Source: Bacillota bacterium (GTDB lineage: Bacteria > Bacillota > Clostridia > Acetivibrionales > DSM-1351). From it: a DNA stretch of 64,000 nucleotides. Every line of letters begins with the position of its first letter. Position 1 is the stretch's first letter. A program made the position numbers and the translations under genes. Under the pieces are notes generated by a model. It saw only the letters and a list, made by a program, of their open reading frames with translations, was not told the DNA's origin and made no database searches. The stretch lies in the NCBI GenBank assembly GCA_023444055.1, contig JAEZRV010000045.1:1-64000 (forward strand), read 5' to 3'. Shown here in pieces: positions 55,337 to 64,000 of the stretch.

Positions 55337-57313
55337 ATGTCAAAAAAACCATACTATTTAACTACAGCTATTGCATATACATCCAGTAGACCTCATATTG
55401 GAAATACTTCTGAAATTATTTTAGCTGATAGCATTGCTAGATTCAAAAGAATGCAAGGATATGATGTGCGTTTTCAAACAGGAACAGATGAACATGGGCA
55501 AAAAATTGAATTAAAGGCAAAGGAAGCTGGCATTAGCCCAAAAGAATATGTAGATAATGTAGCCAGCGAAATAAAGCGTATTTGCGATTTAATGAATACA
55601 TCTTATGATAAATTTATTCGAACAACAGATGATTATCATGATAAAAAAGTTCAAAAAATATTTAAGAAACTTTATGAGCAAGGAGATATTTATAAAGGCC
55701 ATTATGAAGGAATGTATTGTACTCCTTGTGAGGCGTTCTTTACTCAATCACAATTAGTAGATGGTAAATGCCCAGACTGTGGGGGAGAGTGTCATCCAGC
55801 TAAAGAAGAAGCATATTTTTTAAAGCTTAGTAAATATACAGATCGTCTAATTGAGTATATTGAAAAGAACCCAGAATTTATTCAGCCAGTCTCTAGGAAA
55901 AATGAAATGATGAATAACTTTTTATTAGCGGGATTACAAGATTTATGTGTTTCAAGAACATCTTTTAAATGGGGAATTCCTGTAGATTTTGATGATAAGC
56001 ATGTTATTTATGTTTGGATAGATGCATTAAGTAATTATATTACAGGTTTAGATTTTGACATTGATAGTAAAAGTGGTGAGTTGTTTGAAAAGTATTGGCC
56101 TGCTGATTTACACTTGATTGGGAAAGACATTTTAAGATTTCATACAATCTATTGGCCAATTATGTTAATGGCATTGGATATACCATTACCAAAGCAGGTA
56201 TTTGGTCATCCATGGTTGTTAATGGGCAATGGTAAGATGAGTAAGTCTAAAGGAAATGTTATTTGTGCAGATGAGTTGGTTGAATTATTTGGAGTAGATG
56301 CAGTTCGATATTATGTACTTCATGATATGCCGTTTGAAAGTGATGGTGTAATTTCTTGGGAATTAATTACAGAACGCATTAATTCCGATTTAGCCAATGT
56401 TCTTGGGAATTTGGTCAATCGTGTAATTGCAATGAGTAATAAGTATTTTTCAGGTATTGTAAATAATGAAAATGTAAGTGAATGTATAGACGATGATTTG
56501 ATTGATTTAACTCTAAAAACACCTAAAATAGTAGCTGAAAATATGGAAAAATTAAGAGTAGCAGATGCACTATCAGATATATTTACATTATTTAAACGTT
56601 GTAATAAATATATTGATGAAACAATGCCTTGGGTACTAGCAAAGGACGAATCCCAAAAGGCAAGATTAGAAACTGTTTTATATAATTTAGTTGAAAGCAT
56701 TGTAATAGGTGCAAGTTTATTAGAACCATTTATGCCTAAAACTGCACAGAGAATTGTTGCTCAATTAAATACTTCTTTAAGGACTTTTGATGATATGGAT
56801 GTTTACGGAAGGTATTTATCTGGTACAAAGGTTGTAGAAAAGCCTGAAATACTGTTTTTACGAATAGATATAAATGAAATATTAAAAGAGGTAGAGCAAA
56901 AGGAAGAACAGAAAGGTGAAGAGAAAATGACTGATTGTACTAGTGAGAATGGGGAAAATGTAAGTGAAATAAATATTGAACCTAAGGATGAAATTACATT
57001 TGACGACTTTGGTAAAATGCAATTTCAAGTTGGTGAAATAATTGACTGTGTAGAGGTTCCTAAATCCAAAAAATTACTGTGTTCGCAAGTTAAAATTGGA
57101 GGACAGATAAAACAAATTGTATCGGGGATTAAACAACATTATTCTGCAAAAGAAATGATTGGTAAGAAAGTTATGGTATTAGTAAATTTGAAACCAGCAA
57201 AGCTGGCAGGAGTTTTGTCAGAAGGTATGTTGCTATGTGCGGAGGATGAAAATGGAGAACTCGCTCTTATGGTACCTGAAAAACCAATGCCATCAGGAGC
57301 TGAAATTTGCTAA
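55337..57313 (+). CDS. metG: Methionine-tRNA ligase
   Basis: This 658-residue class I synthetase charges tRNA-Met. The HIGH motif is PHIGN (residues 19-23). The Zn knuckle has CTPCEAFF and CPDCGGEC (near 129-155). KMSKSKGN lies near 300. The anticodon-binding helical domain follows. The last 100 residues form a Trbp111/EMAP-type tRNA-binding domain (FGKMQFQVGEIIDC, VNLKPAKLAGVLSEGMLL). An acidic linker (KEVEQKEEQKGEEK) joins them. GGAGG precedes the ATG. It is controlled by the T-box just upstream. Confidence 0.96.
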   Translation: MSKKPYYLTTAIAYTSSRPHIGNTSEIILADSIARFKRMQGYDVRFQTGTDEHGQKIELKAKEAGISPKEYVDNVASEIKRICDLMNTSYDKFIRTTDDYHDKKVQKIFKKLYEQGDIYKGHYEGMYCTPCEAFFTQSQLVDGKCPDCGGECHPAKEEAYFLKLSKYTDRLIEYIEKNPEFIQPVSRKNEMMNNFLLAGLQDLCVSRTSFKWGIPVDFDDKHVIYVWIDALSNYITGLDFDIDSKSGELFEKYWPADLHLIGKDILRFHTIYWPIMLMALDIPLPKQVFGHPWLLMGNGKMSKSKGNVICADELVELFGVDAVRYYVLHDMPFESDGVISWELITERINSDLANVLGNLVNRVIAMSNKYFSGIVNNENVSECIDDDLIDLTLKTPKIVAENMEKLRVADALSDIFTLFKRCNKYIDETMPWVLAKDESQKARLETVLYNLVESIVIGASLLEPFMPKTAQRIVAQLNTSLRTFDDMDVYGRYLSGTKVVEKPEILFLRIDINEILKEVEQKEEQKGEEKMTDCTSENGENVSEINIEPKDEITFDDFGKMQFQVGEIIDCVEVPKSKKLLCSQVKIGGQIKQIVSGIKQHYSAKEMIGKKVMVLVNLKPAKLAGVLSEGMLLCAEDENGELALMVPEKPMPSGAEIC

Positions 57314-57371
57314 AGCTTACTATTAAGCAGTAAATGGGTTAAATAATACTTAAACAAAAAATACTCAAACA

Positions 57372-57412
57372 AAAAAATGTACAGTTCATAACCTTTGAAT
57401 GGTACATTTTTT
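57372..57412 (+). terminator. Terminator after metG
   Basis: AAAAATGTAC-AG-TTCA pairs with TGAA-TG-GTACATTTTTT across a short loop, an intrinsic terminator ending in six T residues, 60 bases after the metG stop. Confidence 0.8.
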
Positions 57413-57704
57413 AGTGTAGTAGAAGATAAATTTATTAATCAACTTATTACAATATGATTTGTATGAATTTTACCTGTATTTAGTTAAATTTAATTAAAAT
57501 AAGGAAAATATAGCTACCTTATATATACTGTCACAATGCACATAAACACCGAATCCTCAGCGCAGTAAAACAAATTTCTTACATTAAAGTACATTGGAAT
57601 ATTTTTGAAAATAATATATACTTATCAAGTGATATTACAGAGGTGGAAACTATTACCTTACGAAAAATCACATAAGTATAAAATATTATCGAGGAGGATG
57701 TAAA
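57413..57704. other. Intergenic region before the adenosine deaminase gene
   Basis: About 290 AT-rich bases. The only clear signal is the ribosome site GAGGAGG just before the GTG at 57705. No convincing promoter pair, RNA gene or repeat was found. Confidence 0.4.
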
Positions 57705-59273
57705 GTGAAAAAGCTAATAAGTTGTATTTTGATGCTGGCGATTGTTTTAACGCCTATGGCAGTTGTCAGCGCAAATTCAAAAACAGATTTATTTTGGGAC
57801 AAGAATGCAGGAAATATGGAAGAAAGATTTGAGTGTGCAAAGAATTCTGAGCCTGAACTAATTGCATTTATGCGACAAATGCCAAAAGGAGCGGATTTGC
57901 ATAATCATTTAAGTGGTGCTACATACAGTGATTATATTCTAGATTCGGCAGAGAAAAATGGTCTTCTCTACGATCTTGATACAAACGTGTTTTTCTCTCC
58001 CGCTCAAAGTAGCCAGCACAAGAATTATATCACTACTGAACAATTACAAAGCCACTCTGTATATCTTGAACAATTTCTAAATGCATACAGTATGAGGGGT
58101 TGGTATCCCAATACCACAAACGGACATGACCATTTTTTTGATACTTTCAATTATATGGGCTCTGCAAACAGAAGTACAGATGACATGCTAATAGAAGTTT
58201 TAAACAGAAATATTTATGAAAATGTAAAATATCTTGAATTGATGACAAACTCATTGCCTAACAATTATGTAAATCTCTTCAACACTATGCCTGCTGATTT
58301 TGATATTAAAAATCTGGATACTGCATTTGAGGATGCTATGAAAATAGTAAATAGCAATCAAGCGCTTGTAAGTTCTTCAATTAAAGGTCTACTTGATGCA
58401 AGAGACAAAATGCTTAAAGATAATGGTTTATCAATTGGAGCGGGCAAGGATATTGATGTTCGCTATATTCAGCAGTTAGGGCGTTCTACAAATGATATGA
58501 GAGGATTCTTCATTTCGGCATTTTATTCTGCCTATGCATTACAAGTTGATAAAAGGATTGCGGGAGTAAATATTGTACAAGCAGAAGATACTCCGTATTC
58601 CAGAAAATATTTCAATGAAGAAATGACGATTTTGGATTACATATGGAAGAAGCTGGACAAGCCTGCATTTACATTACATGCGGGAGAGCTTGAATTAAGA
58701 GGTTCTCCTGTTGAACCTATGGAAGACAGAATAACACAAACTATTAATAAAGGACATGCACTTAGAATAGGTCATGGTGTGGCGGTTGCGTGGGAAAATA
58801 ATGTTCCTAAGCTGTTAAAAGAAATGAAAGATAAAAATGTACTTGTTGAAATATGTCTTTCAAGCAACGAATCCATTCTGGGTGTAGAGAATAATGAACA
58901 TCCTTTTACAATGTACAGAAAAGCTGGTGTAAAAACTGCGCTGTGTACTGATGATGAAGGAGTCAGCAGGGGAAATCTTACAGAAGAATATGTAAAGGCT
59001 GTACAGAGGTATGGTTTGTCATACAGAGAATTGAAAAACATTTCTCGAAATAGTATTGAATACAGTTTTCTGCAGGGGCAGAGTTTGTACATAAATGGAG
59101 ATTACACGAAGATTCGTAAAGAGTTTCTTGGAATGCTAAATGTTAATTATAAGATAACTAAAAAATTACAAGACCTATTGAATGCTAATCCTAAAATGGA
59201 ACGTGAATATGCACTTGAAAGAGCATATGTAACATTTGAAAACAGTCTTTTATCAGGAACATTCGGCAATTAA
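57705..59273 (+). CDS. Secreted adenosine deaminase family protein (ADGF-like)
   Basis: This 522-residue protein has a signal peptide (residues 1-23, ending VVSA). The adenosine-deaminase metal and catalytic motifs are GADLHNHLSG (H-x-H), FTLHAGEL (H and the E proton shuttle), ALRIGHGVA and ALCTDDEGV (the D-D pair). The long N-terminal part and secretion resemble the ADGF/CECR1 type. GTG at 57705 has GAGGAGG upstream. It should deaminate adenosine or a related nucleoside outside the cell for purine and nitrogen salvage. The surface 5'-nucleotidase near the left edge could supply it (inference). The C-terminus has no anchor. Confidence 0.9.
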   Translation: MKKLISCILMLAIVLTPMAVVSANSKTDLFWDKNAGNMEERFECAKNSEPELIAFMRQMPKGADLHNHLSGATYSDYILDSAEKNGLLYDLDTNVFFSPAQSSQHKNYITTEQLQSHSVYLEQFLNAYSMRGWYPNTTNGHDHFFDTFNYMGSANRSTDDMLIEVLNRNIYENVKYLELMTNSLPNNYVNLFNTMPADFDIKNLDTAFEDAMKIVNSNQALVSSSIKGLLDARDKMLKDNGLSIGAGKDIDVRYIQQLGRSTNDMRGFFISAFYSAYALQVDKRIAGVNIVQAEDTPYSRKYFNEEMTILDYIWKKLDKPAFTLHAGELELRGSPVEPMEDRITQTINKGHALRIGHGVAVAWENNVPKLLKEMKDKNVLVEICLSSNESILGVENNEHPFTMYRKAGVKTALCTDDEGVSRGNLTEEYVKAVQRYGLSYRELKNISRNSIEYSFLQGQSLYINGDYTKIRKEFLGMLNVNYKITKKLQDLLNANPKMEREYALERAYVTFENSLLSGTFGN

Positions 59274-59309
59274 GAGAAAAATATAAATATCTTCAATAGC
59301 ACTAAAAGC

Positions 59310-59643
59310 GGCTGTTGCAAAACAAGAAATATTATAAATCAACGGTAAACTGCTTTTAAAGTACTCCCGTGCAGTATATACCTATGGCTCGCTCCCGAAA
59401 TTGGCGCTGAAATAGTTGCGGTTCATAACAAGCACTTCCGCCGACCGTATACCCCCAAGGCGTCCTGTCTTGGGGGTATACTCACAGCTACGTCCTGTAG
59501 CTGTGCCGGCTACAATGCTTGTACTTCTCCTACTATTTTTAGCATCAATTTCTAACCGAGCTTCTCCATTTATATATACTGCACTCGCGTACTATTCTAG
59601 AAATAAGCCATCGTATACAGAAATTGTTGTTTTGCAACAGTCC
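59310..59643. mobile_element. MITE or decayed IS with 'GGnCTGTTGCAAAACAA' ends
   Basis: GGCTGTTGCAAAACAA (59310-59325) and TTGTTTTGCAACAGTCC (59627-59643) are inverted ends of a type seen on IS elements. Inside are two hairpins: GTATACCCCCAAG / CTTGGGGGTATAC (59447-59459, 59469-59481) and ACAGCTAC / GTAGCTGT (59484-59491, 59497-59504). Their loops share GTCCTGT. No transposase is present; the open frame inside is composed of the hairpins and is not protein-like. Confidence 0.7.
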
Positions 59644-59781
59644 ATTTGACTTTATTAGAGTTAGCAAAAACATAAAAACTTTACATTTTCTTGATGGGTT
59701 TATGTATATTTCCACATATTTATTCCATATAAGCATATATATTATTTTATAAAAATGATCTGGTGAGGTTTGTTAAATGGC

Positions 59782-60225
59782 ATGATCAAAGTAATTGGCA
59801 TTGGAAACAGGCTTATGATGGATGATGGTATTGCGATAGTTGTTCTGGAAGTGTTAAAGAATAAACTAGAACCGATGGGAATTGAAGTCATTATAGCAGA
59901 AACTGATTTTCAGTTTTGCTATCACCAAATAAATGATGATGACTTTGTTATTATTGTAGATGCTGCATATTTAGGTATAGCAGCTGGTAGTGTTCGTTTT
60001 TGTAAGCTACAGGAAATACTTGATTCGTATGGAGAAACCAACTTTCAACATGATATTAATATCTTTGATTTAATAAGATTATACACAAAGCAACTGAAAG
60101 GCTATTTTATCGGAATTGAAATAGCAGAAGCTGGATTTGGATGTGAGCTCAGTCAAGCTATTAAAGTTAAAATGGATGCTATTTGTCTTGAGGTTGAGAA
60201 AATTATTTATCATATTGTAAGTTAA
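59782..60225 (+). CDS. [NiFe]-hydrogenase maturation protease (HycI/HyaD family)
   Basis: This 147-residue protein begins MIKVIGIGNRLMMDDGIAI, the family signature (G-x-G-N-x-L-x-x-D-D-G) with the nickel-binding acid. FVIIVDAAYLGIAAGSV carries the second metal ligand region, and later HDINIFDLIRL supplies the His. It clips the C-terminal extension of the hydrogenase large subunit after nickel insertion. The start is uncertain: ATG 59782 fits the family, while TTG 59770 is closer to GTGAGG. A MITE-like insertion separates it from the structural genes. Confidence 0.85.
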   Translation: MIKVIGIGNRLMMDDGIAIVVLEVLKNKLEPMGIEVIIAETDFQFCYHQINDDDFVIIVDAAYLGIAAGSVRFCKLQEILDSYGETNFQHDINIFDLIRLYTKQLKGYFIGIEIAEAGFGCELSQAIKVKMDAICLEVEKIIYHIVS

Positions 60226-60347
60226 TGAAACTTGTCACTATTATCTATCTTTATTGTTGAAAAAATTATTTGCCAAATTGTACAGACAGCTAAATAAAAC
60301 TAGTTCCCTCACCAATACAGATTCAGCAGAATATGCTAAAAATAGTA

Positions 60348-60590
60348 ATACTAATTCGCATAAAAAATATTAGTTAATATTTTTTATACTTTAGAAAAGT
60401 ATAAGTGCAACTAGGCTTCTGCCGTCGCCGATAGCTCGGCACAAGCCAAGTTTTCTTTATCTCACTAACGTGATGTTGTAGCAGAGCCACAAGCTCTTTA
60501 GTATTGAACAACGTTTGCACATCTTACGATGTTACGTCGCATACCGCGACTATATAAACGGTTGCTAACCGTTTATATGCAAACTAGTAT
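60348..60590. mobile_element. MITE-like element, copy 2 (inverted, uninterrupted)
   Basis: This is a 243-base element with ends ATACTAATTCGCATA (60348-60362) and TATGCAAACTAGTAT (60576-60590). It is the reverse complement of 51413-51793 minus the nested insert, with very few mismatches, so both copies moved recently. It lies inside the hydrogenase gene group, ending 24 bases before the cytochrome b5-like gene, and could separate or re-drive transcription. Confidence 0.85.
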
Positions 60591-60614
60591 GAGTATATTT
60601 CTGGAGTGAAAAGT

Positions 60615-61199
60615 ATGAAAAATAAAGAGTTTTCAAGTAAAGATCTAGAAAGTATTATTTCTGAAATTGAATATGATATAAATTTATTATACGGGGATTC
60701 TGGTGTTTATAACAGAAATCAAATACTCTGTCATTTAAAAGGTAGAGTATATATGCTTGAAGCTGCTATTAAAACTATAAACCAATCAGGAAATTTACTA
60801 AAGCAACCTTTAACTTTTATGACTGAAGATGACATAAAAAATGAACAGTCTATTCCACTTGAACCTACTGAAAGTAACTCAAAAAATAAACCAGTTATTC
60901 CGCTTGAATCTGAGGTGAACTCAATAGTAGGGAAAACCTCGATGCTTATTGATTCATCCTTATCAGGAGATCAAAAAACATTTACAATTCAAGAATTATC
61001 AAAATTAGATGGCAAGAATGGCAACCCAGCATATGTGGCTGTAAATGGTAATGTTTATGACGTTACAAACAATGCTGCATGGGCGGCTGCAACACATTTT
61101 GGTCTGATAGCAGGAAAGGATTTAACCAAAGAATTTGCTTCATGTCATGCAGGTCAGACTATTTTGAGTAAACTAAAATTGGTTGGAAAGTTGGTGTAA
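60615..61199 (+). CDS. Cytochrome b5-like heme-binding protein of the hydrogenase group
   Basis: This 194-residue soluble protein has a helical charged N-terminal half of unknown role and a C-terminal cytochrome-b5-like domain (FTIQELSKLDGKNGNPAYVA, NVYDVTNN, ATHFGLIAGKDLTKEF, SCHAG). The two His residues in THFG and SCHAG match the axial heme ligand positions (HPGG and a later His). ATG 60615 has GGAG eight bases upstream. It ends one base before the small subunit, so it probably belongs to the complex as an electron acceptor or donor (inference). Confidence 0.8.
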   Translation: MKNKEFSSKDLESIISEIEYDINLLYGDSGVYNRNQILCHLKGRVYMLEAAIKTINQSGNLLKQPLTFMTEDDIKNEQSIPLEPTESNSKNKPVIPLESEVNSIVGKTSMLIDSSLSGDQKTFTIQELSKLDGKNGNPAYVAVNGNVYDVTNNAAWAAATHFGLIAGKDLTKEFASCHAGQTILSKLKLVGKLV

Positions 61200-61200
61200 A

Positions 61201-62103
61201 ATGAGCAATGAAAGCAGTTCTTGTCCTGAACATAGAGCTAGACTAAATGCGGCCTCAAGCCTTATAGACACTGTTAAACTGCAAATAAGACAAGGGGTGC
61301 TGAAGAAAAGAAATCTTGTGTGGCTTGAATTGACTGGATGTTCAGGGAATATAATTTCACTTCTTGATGGAAATAATCCGGATTTTAAGTACTTAATTTC
61401 GAATATGACTTATTTTATTTACAGTAACAGTATTTCGGCCAGCGAAGGACAGAGTGCTATGGAGCAGTTATTTAGTGTGCTTGGAAGTGACTATATACTG
61501 GCTGTAGAAGGAGCTGTTGCGACTAAGAATAACGGTCTATATAACATCATCGGCCGTTTGAACGGTAAACCAGTAACGGCACTAGATGCAGTGAAAACGC
61601 TTGGGGAGAAGGCAACTCATGTCATTGCATTAGGTGCCTGTGCAACACATGGAGGGGTTTCAGCAGCAAGACCCAATCCAGCTGATTGTGTAAGTGTGCA
61701 GAGTCTTCTAAATAGAAAGGTTATACAGCTACCAGGATGCCCCTGCCATCCAGACTGGTTTATGGGTACACTTGCTCATATTCTGCTATACGGAGAGCCT
61801 GAGCTTGATAGCAAGGATAGACCGTTTTTGTTTTATAGTACGTTAATTCATGATAGATGTCCGCGTAGATCATTTTTTGATAAGGGAATTTTTGCTGAAA
61901 AGCTAGGCGATAAAACCTGTATGTTTAAATTAGGCTGTCGTGGACCAGTAACACGCATTGACTGTCCAATAAGACATTGGAATCAATATGTTAACTGGCC
62001 TGTTGAGGATGATACTCCTTGTATTGGATGTGCACAGTTTGGATTCCCTGATGAAATGGAACCTTTTATTACCTACAATACCACAAGAGAGGTTAAGAAA
62101 TGA
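61201..62103 (+). CDS. [NiFe]-hydrogenase small subunit
   Basis: This 300-residue protein has no Tat signal, so it is cytoplasmic. Fe-S ligand motifs are LTGCSGN, GACATHGG, LPGCPCHPDW, HDRCPRR, CMFKLGCRGP and DDTPCIGCAQFGFPD. The first block usually reads C-T-G-C; here Leu replaces the first Cys, giving a CSGN form like that of cyanobacterial uptake and sensor-type small subunits. The proximal cluster may thus have a different ligand. It is coupled to the large subunit by an ATGA overlap. The subunit passes electrons between the Ni-Fe site and partners. Confidence 0.9.
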   Translation: MSNESSSCPEHRARLNAASSLIDTVKLQIRQGVLKKRNLVWLELTGCSGNIISLLDGNNPDFKYLISNMTYFIYSNSISASEGQSAMEQLFSVLGSDYILAVEGAVATKNNGLYNIIGRLNGKPVTALDAVKTLGEKATHVIALGACATHGGVSAARPNPADCVSVQSLLNRKVIQLPGCPCHPDWFMGTLAHILLYGEPELDSKDRPFLFYSTLIHDRCPRRSFFDKGIFAEKLGDKTCMFKLGCRGPVTRIDCPIRHWNQYVNWPVEDDTPCIGCAQFGFPDEMEPFITYNTTREVKK

Positions 62104-63518
62104 CTAAGAAGATTACTATTAATCCTGTTACGCGAATAAGTGGTTTTATGGAAATTCAAGCAGATATTGAAAATAATCGGGTGGTAGATGCTAAAACAGA
62201 AGGACTAATGTTTCGTGGCTTCGAAATAATGCTTAAAGATAGAAATCCATTAGATTGTGTCTACTTTACACAGCGCATTTGTGGTATTTGCTCAACAGCA
62301 CATTCTATGGCTTCAACTCTTGCATTAGAGGATGCTTTTGGTATAGTTCCAACTGAGCAGGGTAAATATTTACGAGATATTATTCATGGGTGTGAATTCC
62401 TGCAAAATCATATTCGCCATTTTTATCAGTATACTATCCCGGACTTTGTAAAACTACCTGAAAGTTATCCCTTATTTAAAACAGAGTATAAGGATTTCAG
62501 ATTGCCAAAAGGTAAGAATGACAATTTGGTAAAGGATTATTTTGATTCACTTGAATTAAGCCGAAGTAGCCATGAAATGCTTGCTGTACTTGGTGGAAAG
62601 GTTCCACATAACCATGGGGTTTTTATTGGCGGTATTACAACACAGGCAACTACAGATAAAATTATTAAAATTAAATCCATTTTACAAAGAATATACCAAT
62701 TTATTAATGATAGAATGATTCCTGATGTATACACCATTGCAGAGTATTACAAAGAATATTTTTCTATTGGAAGGGGTTATGGAAATCTTTTAAGCTTTGG
62801 TTGCTTTGACGGCTATAAGAGCCTTGGAACTCTATATGTGAACCCTCTTATATATACTGATGGTAAAACAAGTGTATTCAACCCGGATAATATTACAGAA
62901 GAAATTGAATATGCTTGGTACAAGGATACAAAAAAAGCGGCTAAATCTAGTGAAGCTGAATTTGAAACTGAACCTGATATGAGCAAATCTAAAGCTTATT
63001 CTTGGGTTAAGGCTCCAAGATATACTAATCTGCCCTTTGAGACAGGCCCACTTGCGAGGCAATGGCTTTCTGGTGAATACAGAAATGGAATATCAACTAT
63101 GGACAGAACCATTGCCAGAGTCCTAGAAGCAAGAAAAATAGCGGCAATTATTAATACACTGCTTGAAAATCTTATACCTGCTACATCAGTTCAAGAAAAA
63201 TATAATATTCCAGAAACCGCTTCTGGAAAAGGTTTGATTGATACTACAAGAGGTGCATTAGGGCATTGGTTAAAGGTGGATAAACAAGTTGTTTCCTCTT
63301 ATCAAATCATTACTCCGTCAGCTTGGAATCTTTCAACCAGAAGCAATGATGGTATGCATGGGACTGGTGAACAGGCACTTATCGGTACACCTGTAATGGA
63401 CATTAATAATCCTGTAGAAATAGGTAGAACTATTAGGTCTTTTGATCCTTGTATTTCTTGTGCAACACATATTTACACAGAAGGAAAACACATAAATACT
63501 ATACAGGTTGTTCCTTAA
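62100..63518 (+). CDS. [NiFe]-hydrogenase large subunit (precursor)
   Basis: This 472-residue catalytic subunit has L1 TQRICGICSTAHS and L2 DPCISCATH, giving the four Cys ligands of the Ni-Fe centre. It begins ITINPVTRISGFMEI, the usual N-terminus. After H457 a 15-residue tail (IYTEGKHINTIQVVP) remains, the peptide that the maturation protease at 59782 should remove. ATG 62100 overlaps the small-subunit stop. No twin-arginine partner or membrane cytochrome is present, so it is a cytoplasmic H2-oxidising or H2-evolving enzyme; the direction is unknown. Confidence 0.94.
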   Translation: MTKKITINPVTRISGFMEIQADIENNRVVDAKTEGLMFRGFEIMLKDRNPLDCVYFTQRICGICSTAHSMASTLALEDAFGIVPTEQGKYLRDIIHGCEFLQNHIRHFYQYTIPDFVKLPESYPLFKTEYKDFRLPKGKNDNLVKDYFDSLELSRSSHEMLAVLGGKVPHNHGVFIGGITTQATTDKIIKIKSILQRIYQFINDRMIPDVYTIAEYYKEYFSIGRGYGNLLSFGCFDGYKSLGTLYVNPLIYTDGKTSVFNPDNITEEIEYAWYKDTKKAAKSSEAEFETEPDMSKSKAYSWVKAPRYTNLPFETGPLARQWLSGEYRNGISTMDRTIARVLEARKIAAIINTLLENLIPATSVQEKYNIPETASGKGLIDTTRGALGHWLKVDKQVVSSYQIITPSAWNLSTRSNDGMHGTGEQALIGTPVMDINNPVEIGRTIRSFDPCISCATHIYTEGKHINTIQVVP

Positions 63519-63747
63519 AAATGAGGTAGAAAAATAGTGAAAAAATCAATATTGCTGTATTGATAAACTAAGAATGAGGCTATTAAATAATATAGCTTAA
63601 CCAGATATCTGTCTATATCATTAAAGTTCATGATATTGTGGCTTAAGGTATATTTTACAACAGCCCCATATAAAATTTTTTGATATTTAACTATCTACGT
63701 GACAGGAAGCATTCATAGCCTGCGATGAGGCTACTTTTTGTACATAA

Positions 63748-64000
63748 TTAATATCTTTCTTCGGCATCTTTTTTTGTTTCTTGGATTGTACCAAATGGGT
63801 GCTGAGGTGGCGCATAAATAGAGTATAATTTAATGGGTTTGTTACCTGTATTAATTAAATTATGCCATGTTCCAGCAGGTATTATGATGGCAAAATTATC
63901 ACGGACATTTGCTTGGAAATTCAATTTGTCTTTTTTTTCACCCATTTTAACAAGCCCCTGACCATCTTCAATGCGTATAAATTGATCAAGGTTAGGGTGC
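63748..64000 (-). CDS. Cupin domain protein (5' end outside window)
   Basis: The minus strand is open from the right edge to a TAA at 63748. It gives about 83 residues with HPNLDQFIRIEDGQG, IIIPAGTWHNLINTG (the second cupin motif with G-T-W-H-N-L) and SIYAPPQHPFGTI. It resembles small mannose-6-phosphate-isomerase-like cupins of about 120 residues. The ATG at 63945 lies mid-domain and is not the true start. Its role is unknown. It converges with the hydrogenase operon. Confidence 0.8.
   Translation of the reverse strand, partial: HPNLDQFIRIEDGQGLVKMGEKKDKLNFQANVRDNFAIIIPAGTWHNLINTGNKPIKLYSIYAPPQHPFGTIQETKKDAEERY

Noticed and set aside
59416..59649. 77-codon plus-strand open frame
   Set aside because: It lies inside the MITE-like element and is made of hairpin sequence; no ribosome site and no protein-like pattern.

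Overview
The window is low-GC, AT-rich DNA with strong Shine-Dalgarno sites and Firmicutes-type regulation: a T-box leader, a SigI/RsgI pair, a YtrA-type GntR regulator, and a cytoplasmic [NiFe] hydrogenase. Together these suggest an anaerobic clostridium of the Ruminiclostridium / Clostridium thermocellum relatives. The species call is inference; there is no rRNA or marker gene here.

Layout. (1) 1-14722, all on the plus strand: a dense biosynthetic-looking cluster. It holds an ABC-2 exporter (ATPase tail plus two permeases), a surface 5'-nucleotidase, two stand-alone acyl carrier proteins, an acyl-AMP ligase, a DUF3343 protein, a cysteine desulfurase-like PLP enzyme, a nucleotidyltransferase-like protein and a two-subunit fumarase/tartrate-dehydratase-type enzyme. 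It continues with a thymidylate-kinase-like protein, a YrdC/TsaC-like protein, an alpha/beta hydrolase and two BtrH-like cysteine-protease-fold proteins. This has the parts of an ACP-templated pathway (load an acyl group, modify it with sulfur or a nucleotide, transfer it, export it) and matches no pathway I can name. (2) 14968-16260, minus strand: a secreted serpin. (3) 16607-32263: one 5218-residue hybrid synthase, KS-DH-KR-ACP / C-A-PCP / C-A-PCP / C-A-PCP, with no AT domain. It ends in a domain resembling cyanobacterial acyl-ACP reductase (AAR), including its catalytic Cys. (4) 32585-35239: a TetM-like ribosomal-protection GTPase fused to a YacP/Rae1-type NYN nuclease, behind a leader with three spaced repeats. 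(5) 35326-37212: GntR regulator, ABC ATPase and permease with a perfect palindromic operator.

(6) 37367-44442: accessory genes: a GNAT enzyme, a putative polymorphic/eCIS-type effector, an isochorismatase-like hydrolase, dCTP deaminase, a VOC protein, a lipoprotein hydrolase and a membrane acyltransferase. (7) 44514-48548: an epsilon-poly-L-lysine-synthetase-like protein (A-PCP, three membrane-paired C-like domains). (8) 49012-51314: SigI and an RsgI with eleven 16-residue proline-rich repeats. (9) 51793-57313: a chemoreceptor, an AraC/GyrI regulator, and a Met T-box with metG. (10) 57705-59273: a secreted adenosine deaminase. (11) 59782-63518: hydrogenase maturation protease, cytochrome b5-like protein and the [NiFe] small and large subunits. 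(12) A cupin gene runs off the right edge.

Mobile and repeat DNA: a MITE-like family occurs at 51413-51793 and, inverted, at 60348-60590. The first copy has a second element nested in it, and the second copy is the uninterrupted reference. Another element at 59310-59643 has IS-like terminal repeats, and a palindromic repeat family recurs in several intergenic gaps. The best candidates for something undescribed are the AAR-terminated PKS-NRPS, the 1-14.7 kb ACP cluster, the ribosome-protection/nuclease fusion and the poly-amino-acid synthetase.
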